Below, piece after piece: positions 17,085-26,345 of a DNA stretch of 64,000 nt. The stretch is from Amycolatopsis coloradensis (GTDB lineage: Bacteria > Actinomycetota > Actinomycetes > Mycobacteriales > Pseudonocardiaceae): the NCBI RefSeq assembly GCF_001953865.1, contig NZ_MQUQ01000019.1:62001-126000 (forward strand). Direction: 5' to 3'. Under the pieces are notes generated by a model. That model made no database searches, was not told the DNA's origin, and worked only from the letters and a program-made list of their open reading frames with translations. Every line of letters begins with the position of its first letter. Within the stretch, counting starts at the first letter, position 1. The position numbers were made by a program, and so were the translations under genes.

Positions 17085-18002
17085 GTGAGCAGCACACCCG
17101 AACTCGGTCCCCCGCCCCGACGCGTCACCGTCGAAGTGGAACAGGTGCGGCGGCTCGTCGCCGACCAGTTCCCCCAGTGGGCCCGCCTTCCGATCCGGCC
17201 CGTCTCCACCGGGGGCTGGGACAATCGGACCTTCCACCTCGGTGACCGGATGTCGGCGCGACTGCCCAGCGCGGCCGAGTACGCGTTGGCGGTCGACAAG
17301 GAACAACGATGGCTTCCGGTACTCGCTCCCCACTTGCCGCTGCCCGTCCCTGTCCCGCTGGCGGCAGGGCGGCCAGGTGCGGGTTATCCCTTCTCGTGGT
17401 CGGTTCACTCCTGGCTGGACGGCGAACCCGCGAGCGCCGACAGCATCGCCGACCCCGTCCGTTTCGGCCTCGACCTGGCCGAATTCCTGGCGGCCTTGCG
17501 GAACGCCGACACCACCGACGGCCCCCGGCCGGGCAAGCACAACTGGTTCCGGGGCGACACAGTGCGTACCTTCGAAGGGCACGTCCGGCGTGCGCTCGGC
17601 ACGCTGGACGGCCACCTCGACGTCGACCTGGCACGCGAGATCTGGCAGACCGCCCTGGACGCGCGCTGGGACGGCGTGGAGTACTGGCTCCACGGTGACG
17701 TCGCCAAGGGAAATCTCCTGCTGAACGACGGAGAGCTGGGCGCTGTCATCGACTTCGGGACCTGCGGTGTCGGCGACCCGGCCTGTGACCTGGCGATCGC
17801 CTGGACACTGCTCACCGCCGACGGCCGGCGGGCGTTCCGCGAACGGCTCTCCGTCGATGACGCGACCTGGGCGCGCGGACGTGGGTGGGCCCTCTGGAAG
17901 ACCCTCGTCACCTGTGCGCAGACCCTTGGCCGCGCTGACAACGAGGCCGTGGACGCACGGCGTTCCCTCGGCGAGATCTTCTCCGAGTATCCCCGCGGCT
18001 AG
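17085..18002 (+). CDS. Aminoglycoside phosphotransferase (APH) family kinase
   Basis: The 305-residue protein has the APH kinase fold: STGGWDNRTFHLGD in the N-lobe, the catalytic HGDVAKGNLLL (Brenner-type HGD with Asn) and IDFGTCGVGDPACDLA for metal binding. Many chromosomal members phosphorylate metabolites or macrolides, so antibiotic resistance cannot be claimed. GTG at 17085 lies 27 bp after the preceding stop on the same strand and lacks a strong ribosome-binding site. It is followed 8 bp later by the RluA-type gene, so the two may be co-transcribed. Confidence 0.87.
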   Translation: MSSTPELGPPPRRVTVEVEQVRRLVADQFPQWARLPIRPVSTGGWDNRTFHLGDRMSARLPSAAEYALAVDKEQRWLPVLAPHLPLPVPVPLAAGRPGAGYPFSWSVHSWLDGEPASADSIADPVRFGLDLAEFLAALRNADTTDGPRPGKHNWFRGDTVRTFEGHVRRALGTLDGHLDVDLAREIWQTALDARWDGVEYWLHGDVAKGNLLLNDGELGAVIDFGTCGVGDPACDLAIAWTLLTADGRRAFRERLSVDDATWARGRGWALWKTLVTCAQTLGRADNEAVDARRSLGEIFSEYPRG

Positions 18003-18010
18003 AGTGCGCG

Positions 18011-18952
18011 GTGATGAGACGCAAGCTCCGCCCGCCGCTCCCGCCCCGCCACGGGCTCGACCCCGCGAGGCTCAAGATGCCCGCCGAGGGACCGTGGACG
18101 ACGTTGCGGGAGCACCTCGTCGAGCGGCTTCCCCGAGTCGCGCCCGAGCGGATCGAGGAGATGCTCCGCGAGGAGCGCATCGTCGGCATGGACGGGCCAC
18201 TGGACGTCGACGCGCCGTTCGTCCCGGACTCGTTCATCTGGTTCCACCGCGATCTTCCCGACGAAGTCGACGTTCCGTTCGAGGTCTCCGTCGTGCACCG
18301 CGAAGAGCATTTCCTGGTCGCCGACAAACCCCATTTCCTAGCGACTATCCCGCGCGGGCGGCACATTCTCCAGACCGCCCTGGTCCGCCTCCGCCGCGAA
18401 CTCGGCCTCCCGATGCTCAGCCCCGCGCACCGGCTCGATCGGGTCACCGCCGGGCTCATCCTGTTCGTGATCACCCCCGAAGCCCGCGGCAAGTACCAGA
18501 CGATGTTCCGGGACCGGTTGGTACACAAGGAATACGAAGCGATCGCGCGCTACGATCCCGACGTCGCGATGCCACGCGAGATCAGCAGCCGCATCGTCAA
18601 GGAACGCGGGGTCATCGCCGCCCAAGAGGTCGACGGGCCGCCCAACGCGGAGACCCGCGTCGAACTCCTCGAACACCGCGACGGCCTCGGCCGCTACCGG
18701 CTGCTGCCCGCGACCGGCCGCACCCACCAGCTCAGACTGCACATGAGCGGTCTCGGATTGCCGATTCTCGGCGACGACTTCTACCCGGAGCTGACCGAAA
18801 CCCCGCTCGACGACTTCACCGAACCCTTGCAACTGCTGGCGAAAGTCCTCGAATTCACCGATCCGGTCACGCACGAACGCCGCCGGTTCGAGAGCGGGCG
18901 GACCCTTGAGGCCTGGACGGATCCGGAGGCGTGGCGGCGGAAACCGTCGTAG
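18011..18952 (+). CDS. RluA-family RNA pseudouridine synthase
   Basis: The 313-residue enzyme should isomerise uridine to pseudouridine in rRNA or tRNA. The catalytic block PAHRLDRVTAGLILF (HRLD, Asp nucleophile) and the later ATGRTHQLRLHM are diagnostic of RluA/RluC/RluD. An N-terminal region of about 85 residues precedes the catalytic domain without a clear S4 domain. Start is GTG 18011 or ATG 18014, eight bases after the APH-like stop. Target RNA site unknown. Confidence 0.92.
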   Translation: MMRRKLRPPLPPRHGLDPARLKMPAEGPWTTLREHLVERLPRVAPERIEEMLREERIVGMDGPLDVDAPFVPDSFIWFHRDLPDEVDVPFEVSVVHREEHFLVADKPHFLATIPRGRHILQTALVRLRRELGLPMLSPAHRLDRVTAGLILFVITPEARGKYQTMFRDRLVHKEYEAIARYDPDVAMPREISSRIVKERGVIAAQEVDGPPNAETRVELLEHRDGLGRYRLLPATGRTHQLRLHMSGLGLPILGDDFYPELTETPLDDFTEPLQLLAKVLEFTDPVTHERRRFESGRTLEAWTDPEAWRRKPS

Positions 18953-19129
18953 CGCCACCAGCTACAGCGACGGCGCCTTTCGGTACCCGGTGTCCAGCGG
19001 GAACCGCGCACGCGAGTCCGGCGAACGGAACCTCGATCGGCGGACCTCATGGACAACTGTGTCGATCATGCGGCCCATCGTGCCTGGCCTCGCCGGACGA
19101 CGCAGGTCACGCCACCCCGAGCGACACAC

Positions 19130-19145
19130 TCGAACATGCGTTCGA
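19130..19145. promoter_or_regulatory. LexA SOS box upstream of the AlkB-like gene
   Basis: TCGAACATGCGTTCGA is a perfect match to the actinobacterial (mycobacterial-type) LexA site TCGAAC-N4-GTTCGA. It ends 33 bp before the AlkB start codon, so transcription should be repressed by LexA and induced by DNA damage. Confidence 0.85.
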
Positions 19146-19178
19146 CAAATGTCGGCATTCGGAGTAGATTCGGTTGCC

Positions 19179-19805
19179 ATGACCCCCGCCCTTCAAGCCT
19201 CGCTCTTCGACGAGTGCGCCGCCCTCGGGCTCGGCTCGCTCGGCGCGCTCCGGCGCACCGAGCTGACCCGTGGCGCCTGGATCGACGTGCTCCCGGGATG
19301 GCTCACCGGCGCGGACGAACTGTTCACCCGACTCGCCGAAGACGTGCCGTGGCAAGCGGAACGGCGGCAGATGTACGACCGCGTCGTCGCCGTGCCCCGC
19401 CTGCTGAGCTACTACCGCGAGGGCAGGCCGCTCCCCCATCCGATCCTCACCCAAGCGCGGGAGACGCTGTCGGCGCACTACGCGGACGAACTCGGCGAGC
19501 CGTTCGTGACCTCCGGTCTGTGCTTCTACCGGGACGGTCGCGACAGCGTCGCCTGGCACGGCGACGACACCGGCCGCTCCCGCACCGAGGACACCATGGT
19601 CGCGATCGTCTCGGTCGGCGCCGCGCGGCAGCTGGCGCTGCGGCCGCGCGGCGGGGGTGAAACGGTCCGGCACGCCCTCGGCCACGGCGATCTGATCGTC
19701 ATGGGCGGCAGCTGCCAGCGGACCTGGGAACACGCCGTCCCCAAGACCGCCAAACCGGTCGGGCCCAGGATCAGCATCCAGTTCCGGCCGAGAGGAGTCG
19801 CCTGA
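19179..19805 (+). CDS. AlkB-like 2-oxoglutarate/Fe(II) DNA repair dioxygenase
   Basis: The 208-residue protein oxidatively removes alkyl groups from DNA bases. WHGDD contains the HxD iron ligands, WEHAVPK the distal histidine, and RISIQFRP the arginines that bind 2-oxoglutarate. YREGRPLPHPIL and SGLCFYRDGRDSVAWH match the nucleotide-recognition lid of actinobacterial AlkB proteins. I prefer ATG 19179 over an in-frame ATG at 19149 because homology starts there. It is preceded by a perfect LexA box and is convergent, 3 bp apart, with the P450 gene. Confidence 0.92.
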   Translation: MTPALQASLFDECAALGLGSLGALRRTELTRGAWIDVLPGWLTGADELFTRLAEDVPWQAERRQMYDRVVAVPRLLSYYREGRPLPHPILTQARETLSAHYADELGEPFVTSGLCFYRDGRDSVAWHGDDTGRSRTEDTMVAIVSVGAARQLALRPRGGGETVRHALGHGDLIVMGGSCQRTWEHAVPKTAKPVGPRISIQFRPRGVA

Positions 19806-19808
19806 AGC

Positions 19809-21083
19809 TCAGTCCAGCAGCACGGGCAGCGCGTCGACGCCGTAGACGATCGAGACCTTCCGGAAGTCCACCGCGTCCGGTTCGATCGCCAGCCGCATCT
19901 CCGGGAACCGGCGCACCAGCGCGGGATACGCGGTGCGCAGTTCCATCCTGGCCAGTTCGGCACCGATGCATCGGTGGATGCCCCAGCCGAAGGCGAGGTG
20001 CGACGTCGGCTCGCGGGTCGCGTCGAACTTCTCCATGTCCTCGCCGAGGACGCCGTCACGGTTCGCGACGCTGAGGGAGACCAGCACGATGTCGCCCTTC
20101 GCGATCTGGACACCCGCGATCTCCATGTCCTCCTTGGCGAAGCGCGGGAAGGCCATCTGCACGACGGTCAGGTACCGCAGCAGTTCTTCGACGAACTTGT
20201 GGACCGCCTCGTCGTCGCCGCGGACGGTCTCGAACAGCGAACGGTCCTTCAGCAACACGAGGGCGCCGAGCGCGAGCATGCTCGCCGTGGTCTCCAGGCC
20301 GCCGGTGAGCACGCCGTCGGCGAGGCCTGCCAGTTCACGGTCGTCGATTTCGTCGCCGTGCTCCTTGATGAGCATGCCGAGCAGGCCGTCGCCCGGGTTC
20401 TCGCGCTGCTTCTTGACGATTTCGTCCAGATAGGACAGTGACTCCGTCATCGCACCGAGTGACGCGCCCGCGCCGCCGAAGAGATCGAACCGCGCGGTGC
20501 TCAGCCGCTGGAAGTCGTCGCGGTCCTCGTACGGGACGCCGAGCAGCTCGCAGATCGTCAAGGACGGGATCGGCAGCGCGAAGGCCTCCCACAGGTCGAC
20601 CGGGCCGTCCGCCTTCTCCATCGCGTCGAGCTGGTCGGCGACGATCTCGTCGATCCGCGGCGTCAACCGCGACAGCCGCCGCATGGTGAACTCCGGCGTG
20701 AGCAGGCGCCGCAACCTGGTGTGCACCGGCGGATCGGCGAACCCGAGACCGCCGGGGTTCTGGTCCTCGGTCACACCCACGTTCCCGACCAGGTTCGTGA
20801 AGTCGTTGCTGAACTCGCTCACCTTGCCGAGTACGGCCTTGGCCTCGTCGTAGCCGGTGACCAGCCAGCCGTTCATCCCGAACGGCAGGTCCAGCTTGCT
20901 GATCGGTTCCTCGGCGCGAGTCCTGCCCAGCTCGGCGACCGGGTCGAGACCGTCGCGTTTGAGTGGTGTCAGGAGGTTGTCCGGGATGATGGACATCTTG
21001 GCCAGGTCGAAACCGTTCTTCTGCTGCCGCGCCAGGTAGCGGCGGCCGATCCACGCCAGCACGCGCGAGCGAATGCTCCCCAT
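19809..21083 (-). CDS. Cytochrome P450
   Basis: The 424-residue soluble P450 has the haem-binding motif FGWGIHRCIGAELA (FGxGxHxCxG), the ExxR in EELLRY and a GGLETTAS I-helix. The I-helix has Glu-Thr, so oxygen activation should be normal. Start at ATG 21083 (MGSIRSRVLAW); the upstream open frame lacks coding character. No ferredoxin or ferredoxin reductase is adjacent, so electrons must come from elsewhere. Substrate unknown. Confidence 0.93.
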   Translation of the reverse strand: MGSIRSRVLAWIGRRYLARQQKNGFDLAKMSIIPDNLLTPLKRDGLDPVAELGRTRAEEPISKLDLPFGMNGWLVTGYDEAKAVLGKVSEFSNDFTNLVGNVGVTEDQNPGGLGFADPPVHTRLRRLLTPEFTMRRLSRLTPRIDEIVADQLDAMEKADGPVDLWEAFALPIPSLTICELLGVPYEDRDDFQRLSTARFDLFGGAGASLGAMTESLSYLDEIVKKQRENPGDGLLGMLIKEHGDEIDDRELAGLADGVLTGGLETTASMLALGALVLLKDRSLFETVRGDDEAVHKFVEELLRYLTVVQMAFPRFAKEDMEIAGVQIAKGDIVLVSLSVANRDGVLGEDMEKFDATREPTSHLAFGWGIHRCIGAELARMELRTAYPALVRRFPEMRLAIEPDAVDFRKVSIVYGVDALPVLLD

Positions 21084-21339
21084 GCCCTGCACCCTACTCC
21101 AGCCGCGTAGCACCTGACCTGGCACAACAGGCTGTGTTCGCCTGGCAGAACACGAATTTCGACGGCGGTTCACCCGTCGTCCCACTCGATTCGTCACGTC
21201 CAGAAGGTCGGCTTCGGGCCGGGCCCGGTTCCCGGCGGGTGAGAGACGTCGGTCACCGTCGGTCACGACCAACCGGAGGTAACGCCTGACATCCGGCGCG
21301 CGTCGTGAAATTGTCGGACCCTACTGGGAGGATTCGGAC

Positions 21340-24300
21340 ATGCCAGCCTCGCTCATCGGACGCGACCACCCCGCGGGTGTGCTCCGCGCGGAGATCGCCC
21401 GTGCCGCCGAAAGCCACGGCGGGCTGGTGCTGGTCACCGGCGAGGCCGGGATCGGCAAGACCACGCTCGTCACCGGCGCCGCCGACGAGGCGAAGCGCCT
21501 CGGCGCGCTCGTGCTCAACGGGTCCTGCTGGGACTCCGCCAGCGCGCCGGGCTACTGGCCGTGGACGCAGGTGATCCGCGGCCTGCGGCGCTCGGTCGAG
21601 CCGGGCCGGTGGGCCACGATGGCGGACAGCGAACTGGACGTCCTGCTCGGCGAGGCCCGCGGCGACGGCGCCGCCGACGGATTCCGGCTCTACGACGCGG
21701 TGACGAGCGCGCTCGTGGCCTCGTCCCAGGAACGACCGGTCGTGGTGGTGCTCGAAGACCTGCACTGGGCCGACGCCGCGTCGCTGCGGCTCCTCGAGTT
21801 CGCCGCGCAGCACACCTGGTTCGAACGGCTGCTGCTGATCGGCACGTACCGGGACGTCGAGGTCGAGACGGCGGGCCACCCGCTCCGCTCGCTGATGCTG
21901 CCGCTGCTCGCGAAGGCCACGTCGGTCACGCTCACCGGCCTCGAACCGAACGAGGTCGGCGCGCTCATGGCCAGGACCGCGGGTGCGGAACCGGGCGGCG
22001 CCCTGATCACCGAGGTCCATCGCCGCACCGGCGGCAACCCGTTCTTCGTCGAGCAGACCGCGCGGCTGTGGCGCAGCGGCGGGTCGGCCGAGACGATCGC
22101 GCCCGGAGTCGCCGATGCGCTGCAGCGACGGCTTTCCCTGCTCCCCCAACCTGTTCTCGATCTGCTGACCACCGCCTCCGTACTCGGCAGGGAATTCCAC
22201 CGCCGTCTGCTCGCCGGGGTGGCGACGGCGCCCGTGCCGCAAGTGGACAGGCTGCTGGACCAGGCCGTCGCGGCGCGACTGGTCGCGGTGCACGGGCAGG
22301 GCAGGTTCGCGTTCGCCCACGACCTCGTCCGCGAAACGCTGTACGCGAGCCTGTCCGAAGCGGAACGGTGGAAACTGCACGCCGCGGTCGTCACGGCGGT
22401 CCGCGAGACACCGAAGTCACCGGACCGGATCTTCCCCGCGGACCTGGCCCGGCACGCACTGCTCGCCGGCCGGGAACTCGATCCGGATCAGGCCGTCGAA
22501 CTGTTGCTGGCCGCGGCGATCGACGCCACCGGCCGGATGGCGGCCGAGGAGGCGGCCACGCACTACCGGCGGGCGATGGAGGTCGCCGAGGATCGGCGGA
22601 GGCGGGCGGTCATCGCGCTCGAACTGGGCGCGCATCTGACCCGCCATCACGAAACCGACGAGGGCAGGCAGGTCCTCGACGAGGTCTCCGCGCTCATCCG
22701 TGAACTCGACGACGACGATCTCCTCGCCCGGCTCGCGCTGACCCTGATCCGCGCCGATCACAAGGGCCTGCAGGTCGACGAGACCGTCCTTGTGCTCACC
22801 GAAGCGCACAACCGGCTCTGTGGCCGCGAGCCCGGTCAGGAACTCACCGTCCAGGAGATGACGCAGGAACTGACCGCGCGCATGATGATGACCGCCCGCG
22901 ACGATCAGGACGATTCCGCGCTGCTGTTCGGTTTGTGGGCCCGGCACGACGCGATCTGGGGGCCGGGCAGCGCCGCGGAACGGGAGCGGCTCACCGACGA
23001 ACTGGTCGTCGTCGGCCGCCGGACGTCGAACCCGGAACTGGAGCACTACGCGGCGTCGTTCAAGTGGGTGGCGTTGCTCGAACGGGGCGATCCCCGGTAT
23101 TTCGAGCAGTTCCAGGAGTTCGTCGCATTGGCGAGCACCGGCCGGGCACCGAGTTCACAGCTGGCCTCCCGGATCGACCAGAGCATCATCGCCACGCTCC
23201 AGGGCCGGTTCGCCGAAGCCGAGGCGTTGATCCAGCAGGCGATCTCGAGCCACGAGGGAGACGAACATCCCCATTTCTGCAACCTGAACCAGCTACAGCG
23301 GTGGACCCGATGGTGCATGGAAGGCCGCTTCGGCGATCTCGCCGGATTGCACCGCGAAATCTACGGTGACGGGTACGCCTACGGCCGGCTGCTGGAGGCG
23401 ATCACCGCGGCCCAGCGGGAGGACGCCGCGGAAGCCGTGCGGCTCACCGATCTCGCCGCCGACGCGAAACCGTACCCCCGCGATCTGGAGGCGCTGTGGC
23501 TGCGCTGCCAGGCGCATACGGCGGCGGTTTCGCGCGACCCCGAACGGTGTGAAGCGGCCCGCGCTCTTCTCGCTCCCTACAGCGGGGAATGGCTGGTTTC
23601 CCTGTACGGTTGCGAGATCTCCGGCCCGGTCGTCCTCTGGCTCGGGAGGCTCGATCTGGCACAGGAACGCTGGAACGACGCGGTGGCCAGGCTGCGTGAC
23701 GCCGCGCTCTCCGCGGAGCGGTTGAGGGCGACGGTCTGGGCGATCGAGGCCAAGTCCTGGCTGGCGGAAGCCTTGCTCGGCCGCGATCTCGAAGGGGACG
23801 CGGCCGCCGCGGCGGCGCTGCTGTCCGAAGTGGACAGAGACGCCGCCGCGATCGGCATGCGGCAGGTCGTGGCCAGGGTCGCCGAACTACGCGACCGCAC
23901 ACGGGCCCCGGCCGTCCCGCTCGCCGAGTTCCGCCGCGACGAAGCCGTGTGGACCCTGCGTTTCGACGGCGTCACCGCACATCTCCCGGACTCGAAAGGC
24001 TTGCGGGATCTACATTTCCTGCTCGGCAGGCCGGGTTCGGAGGTGTCAGCCGTCCGGCTGCTCGACCCCGAGGGCGGCGAAGTGGTCGTCGCCGCCAAGA
24101 GTCTCGGCGGCGACGCCGTCCTGGATGACAAAGCGAAGGCCCGGTATCGCGCCCGGCTGGACGAACTCGACGAGCTGATCGACACCGCGAGCGGGCTGGG
24201 GCAGGACGCCCGCGCCGCGGCTTTGGACCGTGAGCGGGACGCGCTGCTGGCGGAACTGCGGTCCGCCGCCGGGCTCGGCGGCCGGACCCGGCGGCTCGGC

Positions 24301-24465
24301 GACGAAGCCGAACGCGCCCGCAAGACGGTGACCGCCCGGATCCGGGACACCCTCCGCAAACTCGGCGACCAGCACCCGGCGCTGGCCGCGCACCTGCGTG
24401 CGTCGGTCACCACCGGGTCTTCGTGTCGCTACGCGCCGGACGGTCAGGTCCCCTGGCGGCTGTGA
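21340..24465 (+). CDS. Large AAA ATPase with tetratricopeptide-like centre and conserved C-terminal domain
   Basis: The 1041-residue protein starts with an AAA/STAND-type ATPase: Walker A GEAGIGKTTL (about residues 33-42), Walker B VVVVLEDLHWAD, and a TGGNPFFVEQT sensor region. A long helical region (about 380-830) looks like tetratricopeptide repeats. Most LuxR-type relatives end in a LuxR helix-turn-helix, and that is missing. Instead residues about 865-1040 hold WTLRFDGV, DSKGLRDLHFLLGRPG, a coiled coil and RARKTVTARIRDTLRKL...HPALAAHL. That C-terminus recurs in actinobacterial regulators from memory. GGGAGG supports ATG 21340. It may be a signalling ATPase; its output is unknown. Confidence 0.85.
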   Translation: MPASLIGRDHPAGVLRAEIARAAESHGGLVLVTGEAGIGKTTLVTGAADEAKRLGALVLNGSCWDSASAPGYWPWTQVIRGLRRSVEPGRWATMADSELDVLLGEARGDGAADGFRLYDAVTSALVASSQERPVVVVLEDLHWADAASLRLLEFAAQHTWFERLLLIGTYRDVEVETAGHPLRSLMLPLLAKATSVTLTGLEPNEVGALMARTAGAEPGGALITEVHRRTGGNPFFVEQTARLWRSGGSAETIAPGVADALQRRLSLLPQPVLDLLTTASVLGREFHRRLLAGVATAPVPQVDRLLDQAVAARLVAVHGQGRFAFAHDLVRETLYASLSEAERWKLHAAVVTAVRETPKSPDRIFPADLARHALLAGRELDPDQAVELLLAAAIDATGRMAAEEAATHYRRAMEVAEDRRRRAVIALELGAHLTRHHETDEGRQVLDEVSALIRELDDDDLLARLALTLIRADHKGLQVDETVLVLTEAHNRLCGREPGQELTVQEMTQELTARMMMTARDDQDDSALLFGLWARHDAIWGPGSAAERERLTDELVVVGRRTSNPELEHYAASFKWVALLERGDPRYFEQFQEFVALASTGRAPSSQLASRIDQSIIATLQGRFAEAEALIQQAISSHEGDEHPHFCNLNQLQRWTRWCMEGRFGDLAGLHREIYGDGYAYGRLLEAITAAQREDAAEAVRLTDLAADAKPYPRDLEALWLRCQAHTAAVSRDPERCEAARALLAPYSGEWLVSLYGCEISGPVVLWLGRLDLAQERWNDAVARLRDAALSAERLRATVWAIEAKSWLAEALLGRDLEGDAAAAAALLSEVDRDAAAIGMRQVVARVAELRDRTRAPAVPLAEFRRDEAVWTLRFDGVTAHLPDSKGLRDLHFLLGRPGSEVSAVRLLDPEGGEVVVAAKSLGGDAVLDDKAKARYRARLDELDELIDTASGLGQDARAAALDRERDALLAELRSAAGLGGRTRRLGDEAERARKTVTARIRDTLRKLGDQHPALAAHLRASVTTGSSCRYAPDGQVPWRL

Positions 24466-24481
24466 GCCGCCAGGGGACCTG
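24445..24481. terminator. Hairpin overlapping the ATPase stop codon
   Basis: A perfect 17-bp stem (24445-24461 and 24465-24481) with a 3-nt loop includes the last codons and the TGA (24463-24465) of the AAA ATPase gene. It lies between this gene and the convergent ABC permease gene (stop at 24493), so it can serve both. Confidence 0.75.
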
Positions 24482-24492
24482 AGCACCCCCGG

Positions 24493-25344
24493 TTACTTGC
24501 GGTTGTAGAGGCGCATCGTCAGTGTTCCGAAGATCGCGAGGATGACCCCGCCCGCGATCAGCACCCAGGTGATCTCGCCGCCGTTCCAGTTGCCGTCCAT
24601 CATCGACCGCACCGCCGCGACCACGTGGGTCACCGGGTTGATGTTCACGAAGGCCTGCAACCAGCCGGGCATCGTCTCCGGGTTGACGTAGATGTTGCTG
24701 AGGAAGGTCAGCGGGAACAGCACCATCATGCTGACCCCCATCACCGACTTCTCACTGCGCAGCAGCAGGCCGAACATCGTCCAGATCCACGAGAACGCGA
24801 ACGAGAACGCCAGCAGCAGGAGGATCGCGGCGGCCACGCCGCCGAACCCGCCGCCGGGCCGGAAGCCCATGATCAGCCCGACACCGAGGATCACCAGCGA
24901 CGCGATGAGGTAGCGCAGCATGTCGCCGAGCAGGTATCCGACCATCGCCGACGGCCGCCAGATCGGCAGCGTGCGGAACCGGTCGAACACCCCCTTCTCG
25001 ATGTCGGTGTTGACCGAAAGCCCGGTGTACATGGTGATCATCAGGATGCTGCTCGCCATGATGCCCGGCAACAGGAACTGCAGGTACTCCGTCGGCGAGC
25101 CGGACAGCGCGCCGCCGAAGAGGTATGTGAACATCAGCGTCATCATGATCGGGAAGGCCGTGACGTCGAACAGCTGCTCGGGCACGTGCTTGATCTTCAG
25201 CATCGCGCGCCACCCGAAGGTGACCGAAGTCGACAACGCACTGGGGCGCTGCGGACGGTTCTTCGCGATCAGGACGGCGGCGAGGTCTTCGGGCTTCGGC
25301 GCCGCGAGGACGGGTTCGTTCTCTTTGACGGCTGTGGTGCTCAA
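24493..25344 (-). CDS. ABC-2 type exporter permease (DrrB-like)
   Basis: The 283-residue membrane protein of the DrrB/ABC-2 family has six hydrophobic segments after a cytoplasmic N-terminus. MLKIKHVPEQLFDV, SILMITMYTGLSVNTDIEKGVFDRFRTLPI and FVNINPVTHVVAAVRSMM are typical blocks of daunorubicin-type exporters. The start is a TTG at 25344 that overlaps the ATPase stop by 4 bp; GAGGAGAG ahead of it supports this uncommon start. It pairs with the ATPase encoded immediately upstream. Confidence 0.92.
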   Translation of the reverse strand: MSTTAVKENEPVLAAPKPEDLAAVLIAKNRPQRPSALSTSVTFGWRAMLKIKHVPEQLFDVTAFPIMMTLMFTYLFGGALSGSPTEYLQFLLPGIMASSILMITMYTGLSVNTDIEKGVFDRFRTLPIWRPSAMVGYLLGDMLRYLIASLVILGVGLIMGFRPGGGFGGVAAAILLLLAFSFAFSWIWTMFGLLLRSEKSVMGVSMMVLFPLTFLSNIYVNPETMPGWLQAFVNINPVTHVVAAVRSMMDGNWNGGEITWVLIAGGVILAIFGTLTMRLYNRK

Positions 25345-26321
25345 GCTGCACTCTCCTCAGGCGTGGCGGTGCGGTCGGTGAGGGCCAGGAAGACCTCGTC
25401 GAGGCTCGGCTGGCCAAGGGAGAAGGTGTCGACGACGATGCCCTCGCGGGCGAGTTCGGCCAGTGCTCGCGCGGCGTGCTCGGCGGCGCCCTGCTCGGTG
25501 CTGTCGCCCGAAAGGCGGGCGGTCAGGGCGAGGGGGTCCGGTTCGAGCTGGACCTGCGCCTTGAGGACCCGGACGAGCAGCGCCTCGGCTTCGGGGCGCT
25601 GATCGGCCTCGCGCAGCCGGACGTGGACCGCGCCCGCGCCGACCGACGCCTTCAGCTGGCCCTTGGTTCCTTCGGCGATGACCTTGCCGTGGTCGATGAC
25701 CGCGATCCGGGACGCCAGCTGGTCGGCCTCGTCGAGGTACTGCGTGGTCAGCAGGACGGTGGTGCCGTGCTGCACGATCGCGCGCACGATGTCCCAGACC
25801 TGGTTGCGGCTGCGGGGATCGAGCCCGGTCGTCGGCTCGTCGAGGAAGAGCACGTCCGGGGTGTTGAGGATGCTCGCGGCGATGTCGATCCGCCGCCGCA
25901 TGCCGCCGGAGTAGTTCTTCACCTGCCGGCCCGCGGCCTCGGTCAGCCCGAACGCCGACAGCAGTTCCGCCGCCCGCTCCCGTGCGGCCGGTTTGCGGTG
26001 CCCGGTCAGCCTGCCGATCAGCACCAGGTTCTCGGTCCCGGTCAGGTCCTCGTCGACCGAGGCGTACTGCCCGGTCAGGCTCACCATGGACCGGACCGCG
26101 TCGGCCTCCCGGACCACGTCCTTGCCGAACACGCGAGCCTCGCCGCCGTTGGGGCGGAGCAGGGTCGCGAGCATCTTCACCGCGGTGGTCTTGCCGGCGC
26201 CGTTCGGCCCGAGGACACCGTACACGGTGCCCGCGGGGACCTTCAGGTCGATCCCGTCGACCGCCCGGTTCTCCCCGAACACCTTGACCAGCCCCGTGGC
26301 TTCGATGGCCAGTTCACTCAT
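25341..26321 (-). CDS. ABC exporter ATP-binding protein (DrrA-like)
   Basis: The 326-residue ATPase drives the DrrB-like permease. Walker A is GPNGAGKTTAV, the ABC signature is NYSGGMRRRIDIA, Walker B is VLFLDEPTTGLD, and a DrrA-type C-terminal extension follows. GLVKVFG...AVDGIDLKVPAG is the usual opening. It precedes the permease gene (4-bp overlap) and follows the FMN reductase gene by 24 bp, so the three probably form an operon. The exported compound is unknown; resistance to a DNA-binding drug is one possibility. Confidence 0.95.
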   Translation of the reverse strand: MSELAIEATGLVKVFGENRAVDGIDLKVPAGTVYGVLGPNGAGKTTAVKMLATLLRPNGGEARVFGKDVVREADAVRSMVSLTGQYASVDEDLTGTENLVLIGRLTGHRKPAARERAAELLSAFGLTEAAGRQVKNYSGGMRRRIDIAASILNTPDVLFLDEPTTGLDPRSRNQVWDIVRAIVQHGTTVLLTTQYLDEADQLASRIAVIDHGKVIAEGTKGQLKASVGAGAVHVRLREADQRPEAEALLVRVLKAQVQLEPDPLALTARLSGDSTEQGAAEHAARALAELAREGIVVDTFSLGQPSLDEVFLALTDRTATPEESAA

Positions 26322-26345
26322 TTTCCTTGTTCCTTTCAGAAACTT

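Noticed and set aside
17085..18002. Aminoglycoside resistance gene
   Set aside because: Only the general APH fold is visible; no subfamily resistance signature, and the neighbour is an rRNA/tRNA modification gene.
24493..26321. Part of a daunorubicin-type biosynthetic cluster
   Set aside because: DrrAB-like exporters are common in actinomycetes, and no biosynthetic gene is adjacent.
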